The notes beneath the pieces were generated by a model. That model was not told the DNA's origin and did no database searches. It saw nothing but the letters and a program-made list of their open reading frames with translations. A stretch of 64,000 nucleotides of DNA from Bryobacteraceae bacterium (GTDB taxonomy: Bacteria > Acidobacteriota > Terriglobia > Bryobacterales > Bryobacteraceae), in contig JAHCHE010000030.1 of the NCBI GenBank assembly GCA_026129905.1, positions 47,686 through 111,685 on the forward strand, read 5' to 3'. Shown here piece by piece: positions 37,663 to 46,727 of the stretch (positions are counted from its first letter, which is position 1; each line of letters begins with the position of its first letter). A program made the position numbers and the translations under genes.

Positions 37663-38952
37663 TTACTTCGCCGCGGGGCCGAACGTCGAATCCCATCGCG
37701 CGTCGTGGAGCCTGTCGTACTGGCCGAGACGGTCCCAGTTTTGCCGGGTGATCCCGTTCCCGTCCCAGACCACCAGGCCGTCGCGAACCGTTAGCTCGCA
37801 GGCGAGGCGCTGCCCGGCTTCAAGGCGCGCGCCGTACGAGTCCACAAATCCATAGCGGCCTTTTTCTACGCGCAGCGCCGCAATGTCGGCCGGCGCTCCG
37901 ATGGAGAGGTTACCAAGATCGACGCGCTTGATCTGGCGAGCGGGATGCCATGTCGACATCGCGATTACGTCTTCCAGGGAGACGCCGACATTCAGGAACT
38001 TCGACATGACGTTGAGCATGTCTTTCATGCCGGCGTTCATGCTTTCGGTGTGGAGGTCCGTTGAGATCGAGTCGGGCGCGAATCCCTGCCGCACGGCCGG
38101 AACAGCCTGGCGGAAGAGGAAGCTGCCGCCGCCATGTCCTACATCGAAGATGACGCCGCGCTTTCTCGCCTCGAAGAGATACGGCCTCACGCGGCCGCCG
38201 TCGTCGAGCATGGGCGCGCGGCCGAGATACATGTGGGTGGAGATATCGCCGGGCCGGAGTTTCTTGCCGACAAGTTCCTCATACGGGCGCTCAGGAAGGA
38301 ACGCGCCAAAGTCGACCATCACCGGAAGATCCGCGAGGCGGCCCGCCTCGACGGCGCGTTCTACCGCGGTCCAATCCGGCGCCAGGTAGTGGGCGGTCTT
38401 GATCCCCACCACGACCCCGGGATGCTTTCTGGCCATCGCGGCGGTCGCATTCGGGTCCATATCGTCGACGTCCTGCTCCGTCGCGCCCCCGGCCTGTCCG
38501 CGCCCGACGATGTTGAGCATGGCGAGGACGCGGGTGCGCGAATGATCGAGAATGCGCGCCTTCTGCTCCGGGAAATTCCGCCATCCCGACGAGCCTGCAT
38601 CCACGACGGTGGTGACGCCGAACCGAAAGCTATGGCTGTCGGCCCAGACATTCTGGTCTTCGCGAAGGGAACCCCGCAAGCCGCTCATGGCCATGACGTG
38701 CGTGTGGATATCGACTAACCCCGGAGTGACGTAAAGGCCCGTGACATCCACCGTCTTTACGGCGGAAGATGCTGGAATATTCTCGGCTACGGCGGCGATT
38801 TTTCCGGCGGCGATCGCTACATCGCGAATTCCGTTGCTTCGGTTCTTCGCATCGATCACGTGGCCGCCTTTCAACAGCAGGGTATACGGCGGTTCCGCCA
38901 AAGCGATCGACGCCCAGAGCGCCACTCCTAAGATAGCGATGCGTTGCGGCAT
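37663..38952 (-). CDS. Secreted amidohydrolase/deacetylase-family metallohydrolase
   Basis: This 429-residue protein has a signal peptide (AILGVALWASIALAEP). LLLKGGHVIDAKNRSNGIRD, LYVTPGLVDIHTHVMAM and DLGNLSIGAPADIAALRVE are the N- and C-terminal composite-sheet motifs of the Atu3266/EF_0820 amidohydrolase group. Metal ligands are visible as HTH, a probable carboxylated Lys in VVVGIKTAH, His in VIFDVGHGGGSF and Asp in STDLHTES. Characterised relatives deacylate or hydrolyse small acylated acids; the substrate here is unknown. Unlike many relatives it appears exported. Confidence 0.82.
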   Translation of the reverse strand: MPQRIAILGVALWASIALAEPPYTLLLKGGHVIDAKNRSNGIRDVAIAAGKIAAVAENIPASSAVKTVDVTGLYVTPGLVDIHTHVMAMSGLRGSLREDQNVWADSHSFRFGVTTVVDAGSSGWRNFPEQKARILDHSRTRVLAMLNIVGRGQAGGATEQDVDDMDPNATAAMARKHPGVVVGIKTAHYLAPDWTAVERAVEAGRLADLPVMVDFGAFLPERPYEELVGKKLRPGDISTHMYLGRAPMLDDGGRVRPYLFEARKRGVIFDVGHGGGSFLFRQAVPAVRQGFAPDSISTDLHTESMNAGMKDMLNVMSKFLNVGVSLEDVIAMSTWHPARQIKRVDLGNLSIGAPADIAALRVEKGRYGFVDSYGARLEAGQRLACELTVRDGLVVWDGNGITRQNWDRLGQYDRLHDARWDSTFGPAAK

Positions 38953-38958
38953 ACGAAG

Positions 38959-38964
38959 ATCTTA
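38959..38964 (-). promoter_or_regulatory. -10-like box TAAGAT before the metallohydrolase gene
   Basis: Minus-strand TAAGAT ends 6 nt before the ATG at 38952, in a divergent gap shared with the RspA-like gene. Confidence 0.35.
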
Positions 38965-39060
38965 ACCGAGCGGCTCCGGGCGGCGATACATCGAAGCCGC
39001 GCCGCGCCCACCGCGGTTTCGCGCCGCAAGCAGTTCGGCCTGCGCCCCGGCTCAAGCGGA

Positions 39061-39066
39061 TATAAT
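39061..39066 (+). promoter_or_regulatory. -10 box TATAAT before the RspA/ManD-like gene
   Basis: Perfect TATAAT 10 nt before the ATG at 39077. A weak TTCGGC is 21 nt upstream. No Shine-Dalgarno is visible. Confidence 0.45.
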
Positions 39067-39076
39067 TAGCGACGCC

Positions 39077-40390
39077 ATGAAGCGGAGAGAATTCTGGAAA
39101 GGTCTGTTGGCCGCGCCGGCAATCCCGGCAGCGGCGGCGCAGGAGGCCGCGCGGCGCACGGCTGGACTCGCCCCGATCACGATTAAGGAGGTGAGGGTGA
39201 TCGCCACCAGCGGCGGAGGCCGCTACCGCTGGATCTTCGTGAAGGTCCTCACCAGCGAGGACGGGCTTTACGGGATCGGCTCGGCCAGCAACCACTATCA
39301 GCCGCACGCCGTGATTGCCGCTCTCGAAAAACACCTCGCGCCATACATGGCCGGCAGGAATCCCGACCGGATCGAGGACCTGTGGCAGAGCGGACACCTG
39401 CGCACCTACTGGCGCAACGGACCGGTGAACAACAACGTCCTGAGCGGCCTGGACATGGCGCTCTGGGACATCAAGGGCAAGCGGGCCGGCATGCCCGTCT
39501 ACGAACTTCTCGGCGGCAAGGTGCGCGACGCCGTCCCGTGCTACGACCATGCCGGCGGGCGCGACAAGGAGCAAGCTCTCGACTCGGTCCGGAAATCGAT
39601 CGCCAGCGGCTACCGCCACGTGCGCGTCCAGTTAGGTAATTACGGCGGCGGCGGCTTCATTCCCAAGGGCGAGGGGAACCGGCCGGAGGGCGGATTCGCA
39701 GGCCCCGCTTTCGACGAGGAACTGTACGTAGAGAATGTGCCGAAATTGTTCGAATATGTGCGCACCCACGTCGGATTTGAGCCGAAGCTCTGCCATGACG
39801 TGCACTCGCACCTGACCGGGATGAACGCCGCGGAATTCGCGCGTCGCGTGCAGCCGTACCAGATGTTCTTCGTGGAGGATATCCTCCCGCCCGAGCAAAT
39901 CGCCTGGTACCGTCATATCCGCGAGATCTGCACAACGCCGCAGGCCGTGGGCGAGGTCTTTTCGCACCCCTACGAATACCTGCCGCTGATCACGGACCGG
40001 CTGATCGACTTCGTCCGCTGCCGGGTTTCCGCCATCGGCGGCATCACGCAGGCCAGGAAGATCGCCACGCTCTGCGAGACATTCGGCCTGAAGACGGCAT
40101 TCCAGGAGGGCGGGGAAAACGATCCCGTCAATCAACTGGCCGCCTACCACGTCGACATATCGAGTCCGGCTTTCGGCATCCAGGAGGAGAACGGGTTCCC
40201 GGAACAGGTGCATGAAATGATGCCCGGTTGCGCGCAAATACGAAAGGGTTATCTTTACGGAAGCGGAAAGCCGGGACTCGGCATCGATATCGACGAGAAG
40301 ATCGCCGCGAAGTATCCGTTGCCGCCGATTCCCGATGGCGGACCGTACGGCTTGGATCGGACGCTGGACGGCGCCCTGGTGAAGCCGTAG
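39077..40390 (+). CDS. Enolase-superfamily dehydratase, RspA/D-mannonate-dehydratase-like, exported
   Basis: This 437-residue protein has a Tat-like leader (MKRREFWKGLLAAPAIPAAA). ITIKEVRVIATSG and YGIGSASNHYQ form the capping domain. ALWDIKGKRAGMPVYELLGG leads into the barrel, with metal-site motifs LCHDVHSHL, FFVEDILPPEQ and AVGEVFSHPYE, and the C-terminal EGGENDPVNQLA. The DVH and GEVF motifs place it near RspA/ManD rather than with the mandelate-racemase paralogue at 6038-7243. Acid-sugar dehydration is likely and the substrate is inferred. Export is unusual for RspA/ManD enzymes. Confidence 0.8.
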   Translation: MKRREFWKGLLAAPAIPAAAAQEAARRTAGLAPITIKEVRVIATSGGGRYRWIFVKVLTSEDGLYGIGSASNHYQPHAVIAALEKHLAPYMAGRNPDRIEDLWQSGHLRTYWRNGPVNNNVLSGLDMALWDIKGKRAGMPVYELLGGKVRDAVPCYDHAGGRDKEQALDSVRKSIASGYRHVRVQLGNYGGGGFIPKGEGNRPEGGFAGPAFDEELYVENVPKLFEYVRTHVGFEPKLCHDVHSHLTGMNAAEFARRVQPYQMFFVEDILPPEQIAWYRHIREICTTPQAVGEVFSHPYEYLPLITDRLIDFVRCRVSAIGGITQARKIATLCETFGLKTAFQEGGENDPVNQLAAYHVDISSPAFGIQEENGFPEQVHEMMPGCAQIRKGYLYGSGKPGLGIDIDEKIAAKYPLPPIPDGGPYGLDRTLDGALVKP

Positions 40391-40528
40391 CTTCGCCCCG
40401 CTTTTTAAGGCCGGAAATCCGGTCCATATCTGCTAAACTCGATGCATTCGGCCCGCGGGGCTGAGTGTCGATGCGCTCGGGCGGAACGCGGAACGCGTCG
40501 CTTAACGCGCACCGGTTGTTCAAGCTGC

Positions 40529-42415
40529 ATGGGTGAGATCGCAAGATATCTGCGGGAACGCTCCGTCGTCGGGACCGGCCGCTTTTCGCGGTCGATCTGG
40601 TTCCACGGCAATACCGTGGAGAGCTTCGCGGCTGCCGGCAAGCTGATTCGCGACCTTCGGCGATCCGCCCCGGATTGCCAATTTGTCTTCACAACGGGGA
40701 ATCCCGGGACGTTGCCGTGGCTGGAGATCCGCTATTCCACCGATGCCGCGCTGGCCGTGCCGTGGAACGTCGGCGCCTTTGCCGGCCGGTTCCTGCGCCG
40801 ATTCTCCCCGCGGGTGTTGGTCCTTCTGGAATCGGCTGAAGGACTCCCGCCTACCCTCTGGCGAAGGCTGCGGAAGGCTGAAATCCCGGTGGCCGCGGTC
40901 AATGTGCGGGACGAGCCGGGCCTTTCCAACACCACCCTGGCGCTCGCCTGCGTTCAGGATGAAGCGGCGGCTGCGCGTTTGACGATGGCCGGCCATTGCG
41001 GAGCGGTCTGCGTCACCGGGAGCCTCAACCTGGACGCCCCTTCATCCGCCGCGGGCGCCGAGTACCTGCGCCGGGAATTCGGTCTGGCGGCCGATGCTCC
41101 GGCGATGCTGGCCGAGAACGTCCCTCCCGAAGAGGAAGAAATCGTCCTCGATCTCTTCCACGCATTCCGCGCACGGCATTCCGGCCTCGTGCTCCTTTTA
41201 GAACCGGCGGCCGCGGAACGGACAGGCGCAATCCTGGAGCGCCTGAAAGCCCGGCAACTTCCCGGCCATGCCCGTAGCCAATCGAGGTCGCGTCCGGAGG
41301 CCGCGGTGGTGGTGTTCGACCGGCCGGGAGAAGCGTCGAACGCCTACCCCCTCGTGAGCTTCGTTCTGGCGGGAGGCAGTCTCTCCGGCAAGACTGAGGT
41401 TGTCAACCTTGCCGGCGCCGCGTCTTTAGGAAAGCCCGTCGTGTTTGGGCCGCGCCTGACCGAGCGCGCCTGGTTGCCGCGCCTGCTTATCCAGCACGGC
41501 GCCGCGGTCCAGTTTTCCGTCGAACGCATGGAAGCCGCGGTGATCGATTTGCTCGGCTCCCCCATTCGCCGGAACGCGATCGCGCGCCAGGCGGAGCAGT
41601 TGCTTGCCCGGCGTCAGGGCGCCTCGGCTCGCACGATGGAAGCGCTGGCGCCGTTCCTCCCCCCGCCCTCCCCTGAGCCGCTGGCCAGCCATTCCTGGCG
41701 CATTCTTACGTTTCGCGAACGCGTCGGCGAGAGCGCTGCCTGGGCCCGATGCGCGCGATTCCTGATGCGCCGCCGCATCGACGGCTGGGCCGCGTTGCGC
41801 GATCGCCTTGGCAGGCCGCGCTCCATCCTCTGTCTCGGCAACGGGCCGTCGTCGGAGCATCCGGACTTGCGAGATGCCCGGTTCGACTGCCTGATGCGGG
41901 TCAACTGGCTCTGGAAGCAGCGCGGCTTCCTCACCCAACCCCACGTCGTCTTCGTCGGCGACCTGCGGGCCTTGCGCGAACTGACCGGCTGCGTGTTCGG
42001 TTTCCTGAACGTTCAGCAGGAAACGTCCGCCCTGCTGCGCTACCTGTTGCTCCATGGGCCGCGTCCGCCCGAGTATTTCACGTTCGAGCGTCTCGCCCGC
42101 AACGGCTACGAAGGGCTGAGCGCCCGCCCCAGCAACGGCGCGCTGATGGTAGCCACCGCCGCGGCGCTGCAGCCGGAACGGCTCATCGTCGCCGGGCTGG
42201 ACCTATTCCTGCACCCCGACGGACGCTACCCGGGCGACCTGCGAACCAGCAACGAGTACTCCCAGGTTCATACGGCCGAGTGCGACATCGAGTTCATCCG
42301 GCGGGCGCTCGCCGGCTATCGCGGCGAAGCGGTGATCCTCAGCGAGATCCTTCGTGAAGCGCTCGCCTCCGTGCGGGGGCCCGAGACGCCAGTCGCGGAG
42401 AACCGGCTTCCGTGA
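40529..42415 (+). CDS. Fusion glycosyltransferase: Kdo-transferase-like (GT30) N-half and sialyltransferase-like (GT29) C-half
   Basis: From the ATG at 40529 the product has 628 residues; an earlier in-frame ATG at 40442 adds an Arg/Cys-rich tail that looks non-native. Residues about 15-330 follow the WaaA pattern (SIWFHGNTVESFAAAGKLI, FVFTTGNPGTLPW, VLVLLESAEGLPP, VVNLAGAASLGKPVVFGP) but lack the N-terminal membrane anchor. Residues about 430-615 hold SILCLGNGPSSEHP (432) with DCLMRVNW, then IVAGLDLFLHPDG and H581 in VHTAECDIEFI, resembling sialyl motifs L, S and VS. Proposed role: assembly of Kdo or nonulosonate-type sugars in the outer envelope. Pairing with the next glycosyltransferase gene supports this. 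Domain assignment is by eye. Confidence 0.65.
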   Translation: MGEIARYLRERSVVGTGRFSRSIWFHGNTVESFAAAGKLIRDLRRSAPDCQFVFTTGNPGTLPWLEIRYSTDAALAVPWNVGAFAGRFLRRFSPRVLVLLESAEGLPPTLWRRLRKAEIPVAAVNVRDEPGLSNTTLALACVQDEAAAARLTMAGHCGAVCVTGSLNLDAPSSAAGAEYLRREFGLAADAPAMLAENVPPEEEEIVLDLFHAFRARHSGLVLLLEPAAAERTGAILERLKARQLPGHARSQSRSRPEAAVVVFDRPGEASNAYPLVSFVLAGGSLSGKTEVVNLAGAASLGKPVVFGPRLTERAWLPRLLIQHGAAVQFSVERMEAAVIDLLGSPIRRNAIARQAEQLLARRQGASARTMEALAPFLPPPSPEPLASHSWRILTFRERVGESAAWARCARFLMRRRIDGWAALRDRLGRPRSILCLGNGPSSEHPDLRDARFDCLMRVNWLWKQRGFLTQPHVVFVGDLRALRELTGCVFGFLNVQQETSALLRYLLLHGPRPPEYFTFERLARNGYEGLSARPSNGALMVATAAALQPERLIVAGLDLFLHPDGRYPGDLRTSNEYSQVHTAECDIEFIRRALAGYRGEAVILSEILREALASVRGPETPVAENRLP

Positions 42416-42428
42416 GCGCGCCCTGCTC

Positions 42429-42434
42429 TAGAAT
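42429..42434 (+). promoter_or_regulatory. -10-like box TAGAAT before the GT2-methyltransferase gene
   Basis: TAGAAT lies 12 nt before the ATG at 42447, in the 31-bp gap between the two glycosyltransferase genes, so the second gene may have its own start site. Confidence 0.35.
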
Positions 42435-42446
42435 GGCCTGAGGTTG

Positions 42447-43871
42447 ATGCCTTCCTCGACGCTGTCGATCCTGATTCCCCTGTACAACGAAGAAGAGTAC
42501 ATCGCGCCGATCCTCGAACGGGTGATGGAAGCGCCGCTGCCCGAGGGCATGGATCGCGAGGTCATCGTCGTGGACGACGGCTCGACGGACGGTTCGTGGG
42601 AGGCGGCGCAAGAGGCAGCCGCGCGATGGCCGCGCGCCATTCGGTTGTTTCGCAGCCCCGCCAACCGCGGCAAAGGCGCGGCGATCCGGACGGCGCTCGG
42701 ACACGCCGGCGGTGAGTTCACCATCATTCAGGACGCCGACCTGGAGTACGATCCGCGCGAATACGCCAGGCTCCTCGGACCGCTTCTGGACGGGAAGGCC
42801 GACGTGGTGTTCGGCTCGCGTTTCCTGGTGGCCGGCGAGCGCCGCGTGCTCTACTTCTGGCACGCGCTGGCCAACCACATCGTCACTACCTTCTGCAACC
42901 TTGCGGCGGACCTGAACCTCACCGACGTCGAAACCTGCTACAAAGCTTTCCGCACCTCGTTGCTTAAGAGCATACCGATCCGAAGCAACCGCTTCGGCAT
43001 CGAGCCCGAGCTGACGATCAAGCTGGCCAAGCGGCAGGTCCGCATCTATGAAACGCCGATCAGCTATCACGGGCGCACCTACGAGGAAGGGAAGAAGATC
43101 GGGTTCGGCGACGCTGTGGCCGCGTTCGCTACGATCTTCCGCTTCTGGTTTTCCAGCGATATCTATAAGGATGCCGGTCCCGGGATCCTCGAGGCGTTCA
43201 CCAGTGCCCCCCGCTTCAACCGCTGGATGGCGGACACCATCCGCCCCTATGTCGGCTCGTGCGTGCTCGAGATCGGCGCGGGCATCGGAAACCTGAGCCG
43301 CCACCTGGCGCCGCGCCGGCGAAAGTACATCGCCACGGACATCGACGAGGAGCACCTGGCGCGGCTGCGCACCCGCCTGCAACACCGGCCGAACCTGGAT
43401 ATCCGGGTGTGCGACCTCAGCCGGGCCGAGGATTTCCGCCCACTGGCCGGCCAGGTGGACACCGTGGTGTGTCTCAACGTTGTCGAGCACATTGAAGACG
43501 ATTTGGCGGCGCTGCGGAACCTCTACGCGGCGCTGCGCCCGGGAGGCCGGGCCATCGTGCTGACGCCGCAAGACCAGGCGCTCTTCGGGACGCTGGATGA
43601 AGCGCTCGGCCACTACCGCCGCTACAGCCAGGAGCGGTTGCGCGCGAGAATGCAGGAAGCGGGTTTCCAGGTGGAGCGCGTGCTCGAATTCAACCGCATC
43701 TCCCGCCCAGGCTGGTGGATCAGCGGGAAAGTGGCGAAGCAGCGGACCATCCGGCCACTCCAGCTTGCCTCGTTCGACCGGCTGGTGTGGCTCTGGCGCC
43801 GCATTGACGCGTGGCTGCCGTGGGCCTCCACTTCGATCATTGCCATCGGCGTGAAGCCGACGGCTACATGA
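42447..43871 (+). CDS. Bifunctional GT2 glycosyltransferase - SAM methyltransferase
   Basis: This 474-residue protein uses the ATG at 42447. The N-half (1-235) is a GT2/DPM1-like transferase: LSILIPLYNEEEYI, VIVVDDGSTDGS, FTIIQDADLEYDP and VVFGSRFL, with no membrane helices, and it probably makes polyprenyl-phosphate-linked sugars. The C-half (about 255-450) is a class I methyltransferase: VLEIGAGIGNLSRHL (273 onwards), YIATDIDEEHL, VVCLNVVEHIEDD and LRPGGRAIVLTP. GT2 and methyltransferase proteins occur as separate neighbours in envelope loci; a single chain implies coupled transfer and methylation or a shared substrate. It overlaps the dnaJ stop tail-to-tail by 8 bp. Confidence 0.85.
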   Translation: MPSSTLSILIPLYNEEEYIAPILERVMEAPLPEGMDREVIVVDDGSTDGSWEAAQEAAARWPRAIRLFRSPANRGKGAAIRTALGHAGGEFTIIQDADLEYDPREYARLLGPLLDGKADVVFGSRFLVAGERRVLYFWHALANHIVTTFCNLAADLNLTDVETCYKAFRTSLLKSIPIRSNRFGIEPELTIKLAKRQVRIYETPISYHGRTYEEGKKIGFGDAVAAFATIFRFWFSSDIYKDAGPGILEAFTSAPRFNRWMADTIRPYVGSCVLEIGAGIGNLSRHLAPRRRKYIATDIDEEHLARLRTRLQHRPNLDIRVCDLSRAEDFRPLAGQVDTVVCLNVVEHIEDDLAALRNLYAALRPGGRAIVLTPQDQALFGTLDEALGHYRRYSQERLRARMQEAGFQVERVLEFNRISRPGWWISGKVAKQRTIRPLQLASFDRLVWLWRRIDAWLPWASTSIIAIGVKPTAT

Positions 43872-44988
43872 AGTATTCTTTTACCTTGTCGAGGATGCCC
43901 TTTTCTTTGGGCTCGTTTTCCGACGGGAGCGCGTCGCGCAGTTGCTCCAGCAGCTTGCGCTGCTCGCGCGTGAGCTTGGATGGCGTGCGGACCTCGACAA
44001 GAACATAAAGATCGCCCCGGCCGCGCCCGTTGACGTCCGGCGCGCCGATCCCCCGCAGCCGGATCCGTTCGCCGTGCTGCGCGCCTTCCGGTATCTGGAT
44101 CGTCTGCAACCCGTCGAACGTCAGGATGTCCAGCTTTGCGCCGAGAGCCGCCTGCGCAATGTTGACGGGCACGATGCAATAGAGGTCGTTGTCCCTGCGC
44201 TCGAAGATCGGATGGTCCTTGACGCGCAGGAAGACGTAAAGGTCCCCGTTGGGCCCGCCGTTGGCGCCCGGACGCCCCTCGCCCGCCAGCCGTACCCGGG
44301 TGCCGTTGTCGACCCCCGGCGGAATGTTGACCCGCAACTTCCGCTCCACGCGCTTGTGGCCCTCGCCCTTGCATTCGACGCAGGGCCGGCGCACGATTTT
44401 GCCCGCGCCGCCGCACTGCGAGCAGGTCCGCCGGATGGATAGGAAGCCCTGCTGGTACGTCACCTCGCCGCGGCCGCGGCAGACCGAGCAGGTCGTCAAG
44501 CCGTCGTGCGGCTCGCCGCCGGAGCCGTGGCAGCGCGCGCACGTCTCGAGCTGCGGCACCTGGATTTCCACCGTCTTGCCGCGAATGCTTTCCTCGAATT
44601 CGATCTCGAGATCGTACCGGACGTCTTCGCCCCGGGCCGGGCGATTCCGCTGGCGCCGCCCGCCCGCCCCAAAAATATCGCCGAATCCGAAGAAATCGCC
44701 AAGAATATCGCTGAAATCCGTGAAAACCGACGGATCGAAACCGGAAAACCCGCCGCCGCCCTGCAGGCCCTGGTGGCCGAAGCGGTCGTAGACGTTCCGT
44801 TTTTGCGGATCGCTCAGAACGCCGTAGGCCTCGGCCGCCTCCTTGAAGCGATCCTCGGCTTCCTTGTCGCCGGGGTTGCGGTCGGGGTGGTACCTCAGCG
44901 CGAGCTTGCGGTAGGCGCTCTTCAGGCCCTGCTCGTCGACGCCCCGATCGACGCCGAGTATCTCGTAATAGTCCCTCTTTCCGTTCAC
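43864..44988 (-). CDS. dnaJ: Chaperone DnaJ (Hsp40)
   Basis: This 374-residue type I J-protein starts at a GTG. The J-domain has HPD in LRYHPDRNPGD. The Gly/Phe-rich linker is short. Four zinc-binding CxxCxGxG repeats are intact: CARCHGSG, CSVCRGRG, CSQCGGAG and CVECKGEG. The C-terminal substrate-binding domains and dimerisation end follow normally. It stimulates DnaK ATPase and delivers unfolded clients. It begins 7 bp after the grpE stop and is the last gene of hrcA-grpE-dnaJ. Confidence 0.97.
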   Translation of the reverse strand: MNGKRDYYEILGVDRGVDEQGLKSAYRKLALRYHPDRNPGDKEAEDRFKEAAEAYGVLSDPQKRNVYDRFGHQGLQGGGGFSGFDPSVFTDFSDILGDFFGFGDIFGAGGRRQRNRPARGEDVRYDLEIEFEESIRGKTVEIQVPQLETCARCHGSGGEPHDGLTTCSVCRGRGEVTYQQGFLSIRRTCSQCGGAGKIVRRPCVECKGEGHKRVERKLRVNIPPGVDNGTRVRLAGEGRPGANGGPNGDLYVFLRVKDHPIFERRDNDLYCIVPVNIAQAALGAKLDILTFDGLQTIQIPEGAQHGERIRLRGIGAPDVNGRGRGDLYVLVEVRTPSKLTREQRKLLEQLRDALPSENEPKEKGILDKVKEYFM

Positions 44989-44995
44989 GGTGGAA

Positions 44996-45610
44996 TCAGT
45001 TCCCAGCGGAGTTGACGGCCACGCGGACCATCGCTTCCCGCAGCAGCCGGCCTTTGAAATTGTAGCCTTTCTGGTATTCGTCGATCACGGTGTGGTCCGG
45101 GACGTCTTCGGACGCCACCATCTCGACGGCGTGATGAATGTTGGGGTCGAACGGCTTGCCGGCGGATTCGATGGCCTCCAGCCCCAGCTTCCTCAGCGCT
45201 TCCGACAGGCGCTGGTAAATGATCTGAATCCCCTTTACCCACTCGCTTTCCGGGCCCGAGACGTCCGGCGCCGCCGCCAGCGCCCGCTCGAAATCGTCGA
45301 GAGTAGGCAGCAGCGCGCGCATGGTTTCCATGCCGGCGTACTCGCCCAGTTCCGAACGTTCCCGTTCTACCCGCCGGCGGAAGTTGTCGAAGTCCGCCTG
45401 CCGGCGCAATAGCCGATCCCGGAGGTCCTCGTTTTCCGCCGACAGCCGGTCTCGTTCCACCGCCAGCGTTTCCAGTTGCATCGCCGGATCGCCGGCCGCG
45501 TTTTCATCGCCCGCCGTTGCGCGCGTCTCAACGGCGCGGTCCTCGGCGCCCGCTTCCAGCGAGAGAGAGGGTTTCGGATTGTTGTCGTCGTTGCTCACAG
45601 AATCTTGCAT
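44996..45610 (-). CDS. grpE: Nucleotide exchange factor GrpE
   Basis: The product is 204 residues from the ATG at 45610 (MQDSVSND); the open frame upstream runs opposite hrcA and is not family-like. An acidic disordered N-tail leads into the long dimeric coiled coil (LAVERDRLSAENEDLRDRLL, FDNFRRRVERER). The C-terminal beta-wing holds FDPNIHHAVEM, VIDEYQKGYNFKGRLLREAM and VRVA. It releases ADP from DnaK and acts as a thermosensor. The gap to hrcA is 41 bp and to dnaJ 7 bp, so it is cotranscribed with both. Confidence 0.95.
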   Translation of the reverse strand: MQDSVSNDDNNPKPSLSLEAGAEDRAVETRATAGDENAAGDPAMQLETLAVERDRLSAENEDLRDRLLRRQADFDNFRRRVERERSELGEYAGMETMRALLPTLDDFERALAAAPDVSGPESEWVKGIQIIYQRLSEALRKLGLEAIESAGKPFDPNIHHAVEMVASEDVPDHTVIDEYQKGYNFKGRLLREAMVRVAVNSAGN

Positions 45611-45651
45611 GGCCGAACTTTTTGGCGATGGCCGGGGACGGACGCCCCGTC

Positions 45652-46689
45652 TCAGGGAGCGACGCTCCGGAAGGCCTGGCCGACATGCAGTACGGCCGAA
45701 ATCGCCTTGGGGTAGTTCATCCGCAGCGGTCCGATGACGGCGATCTTCGCGTTCAGTCCGCCCGCCGCCGATACGGAGACTCCGATCAGCGAGAGTTCCT
45801 TCATCCCGGGGTGCGCCTCGCCTAGGCCCACCTGCACGCTCACGTCGCCGTCGGAATCCTCCAGGAAGCGCTCCAGCAGCATCAGCACGCGCTTCTTCTC
45901 TTCCAGCGCGCGGAACAACTCGCGCATCTTTTCGCGAGTCAGGTGGAAGTCGACCCCCACCAGGTTCGCCGCGCCCTCCATGTGGACTTCCGGATCGAGA
46001 CCGATCTCGAGCAGTCCCTTGTCGTAAAGCAGGATCAGCTTCCGCAGGATCGAATCGTACGCCGCGCTGGCCTGCTCCAGCCGCGCTTTCAACTGCGAGC
46101 GCACTTCGGAAAGATCGAAGCCGCTGTAGCTGGCGTTGATGTAGTTCCGGATCGAATTCAGTTCGTCCTGCGACACCGGCTCGTCCAGGTTCACCACCCG
46201 GCTGCGCACCACCTTGTCGCGGGTCACCACGATCATCAGGATGCGCCCATCGGAAAGGCCGAGCAGTTCCACCTGGTCCAACTTCTGGGCTTCGGTGAAA
46301 ATCGCCGCCGCGATGCTGAAGCCGTGGGTCATCTCGACCAGCATCTGGGTCGACCGCTCCACGCGCGCCGCCACCGTCCCGGCCTCCGCCAGTTTTCGCC
46401 GCAGGATCTCCAGTTCGCGCTCGATCACCCGCTTCACGCTGAGGGACCGCACGAACACCTGAAACGCCTTCTCCGTCGGTATCCGCCCCGCGGACGTGTG
46501 CGGCTGCGACAGATAACCGGCGTCGGCCAGGTCCGCCATGGCGTTGCGGATCGAAGCCGGGCTCAAACGGTGCCTGCCCAACCGCGCAAGTGAGCCCGAC
46601 GGCACGGGCCGGCCCGTCTGCACGTACGTCTGGACAATCGAATTCAGTATCTCCGTGTGCCGAGACGAAAGTGGAGTCAGTCCGCTCAT
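45652..46689 (-). CDS. hrcA: Heat-inducible transcription repressor HrcA
   Basis: This is 345 residues from the ATG at 46689 (MSGLTPLSSRH); a further ATG at 46725 is possible. The winged-helix N-domain (SRHTEILNSIVQTYVQTGRP, SPASIRNAMADLADAGYL) and the GAF-like and inserted domains (GVSVSAAGGLNAKIAVIGP, YPKAISAVLHVGQAF) are typical. HrcA blocks class I heat-shock genes by binding CIRCE and is tuned by GroEL. No good CIRCE is present upstream. An inverted repeat at 46728-46745 may take its place. Confidence 0.95.
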   Translation of the reverse strand: MSGLTPLSSRHTEILNSIVQTYVQTGRPVPSGSLARLGRHRLSPASIRNAMADLADAGYLSQPHTSAGRIPTEKAFQVFVRSLSVKRVIERELEILRRKLAEAGTVAARVERSTQMLVEMTHGFSIAAAIFTEAQKLDQVELLGLSDGRILMIVVTRDKVVRSRVVNLDEPVSQDELNSIRNYINASYSGFDLSEVRSQLKARLEQASAAYDSILRKLILLYDKGLLEIGLDPEVHMEGAANLVGVDFHLTREKMRELFRALEEKKRVLMLLERFLEDSDGDVSVQVGLGEAHPGMKELSLIGVSVSAAGGLNAKIAVIGPLRMNYPKAISAVLHVGQAFRSVAP

Positions 46690-46727
46690 GGCGACGTCCT
46701 GATTTGTAAATCCGTACTCTACCATAG

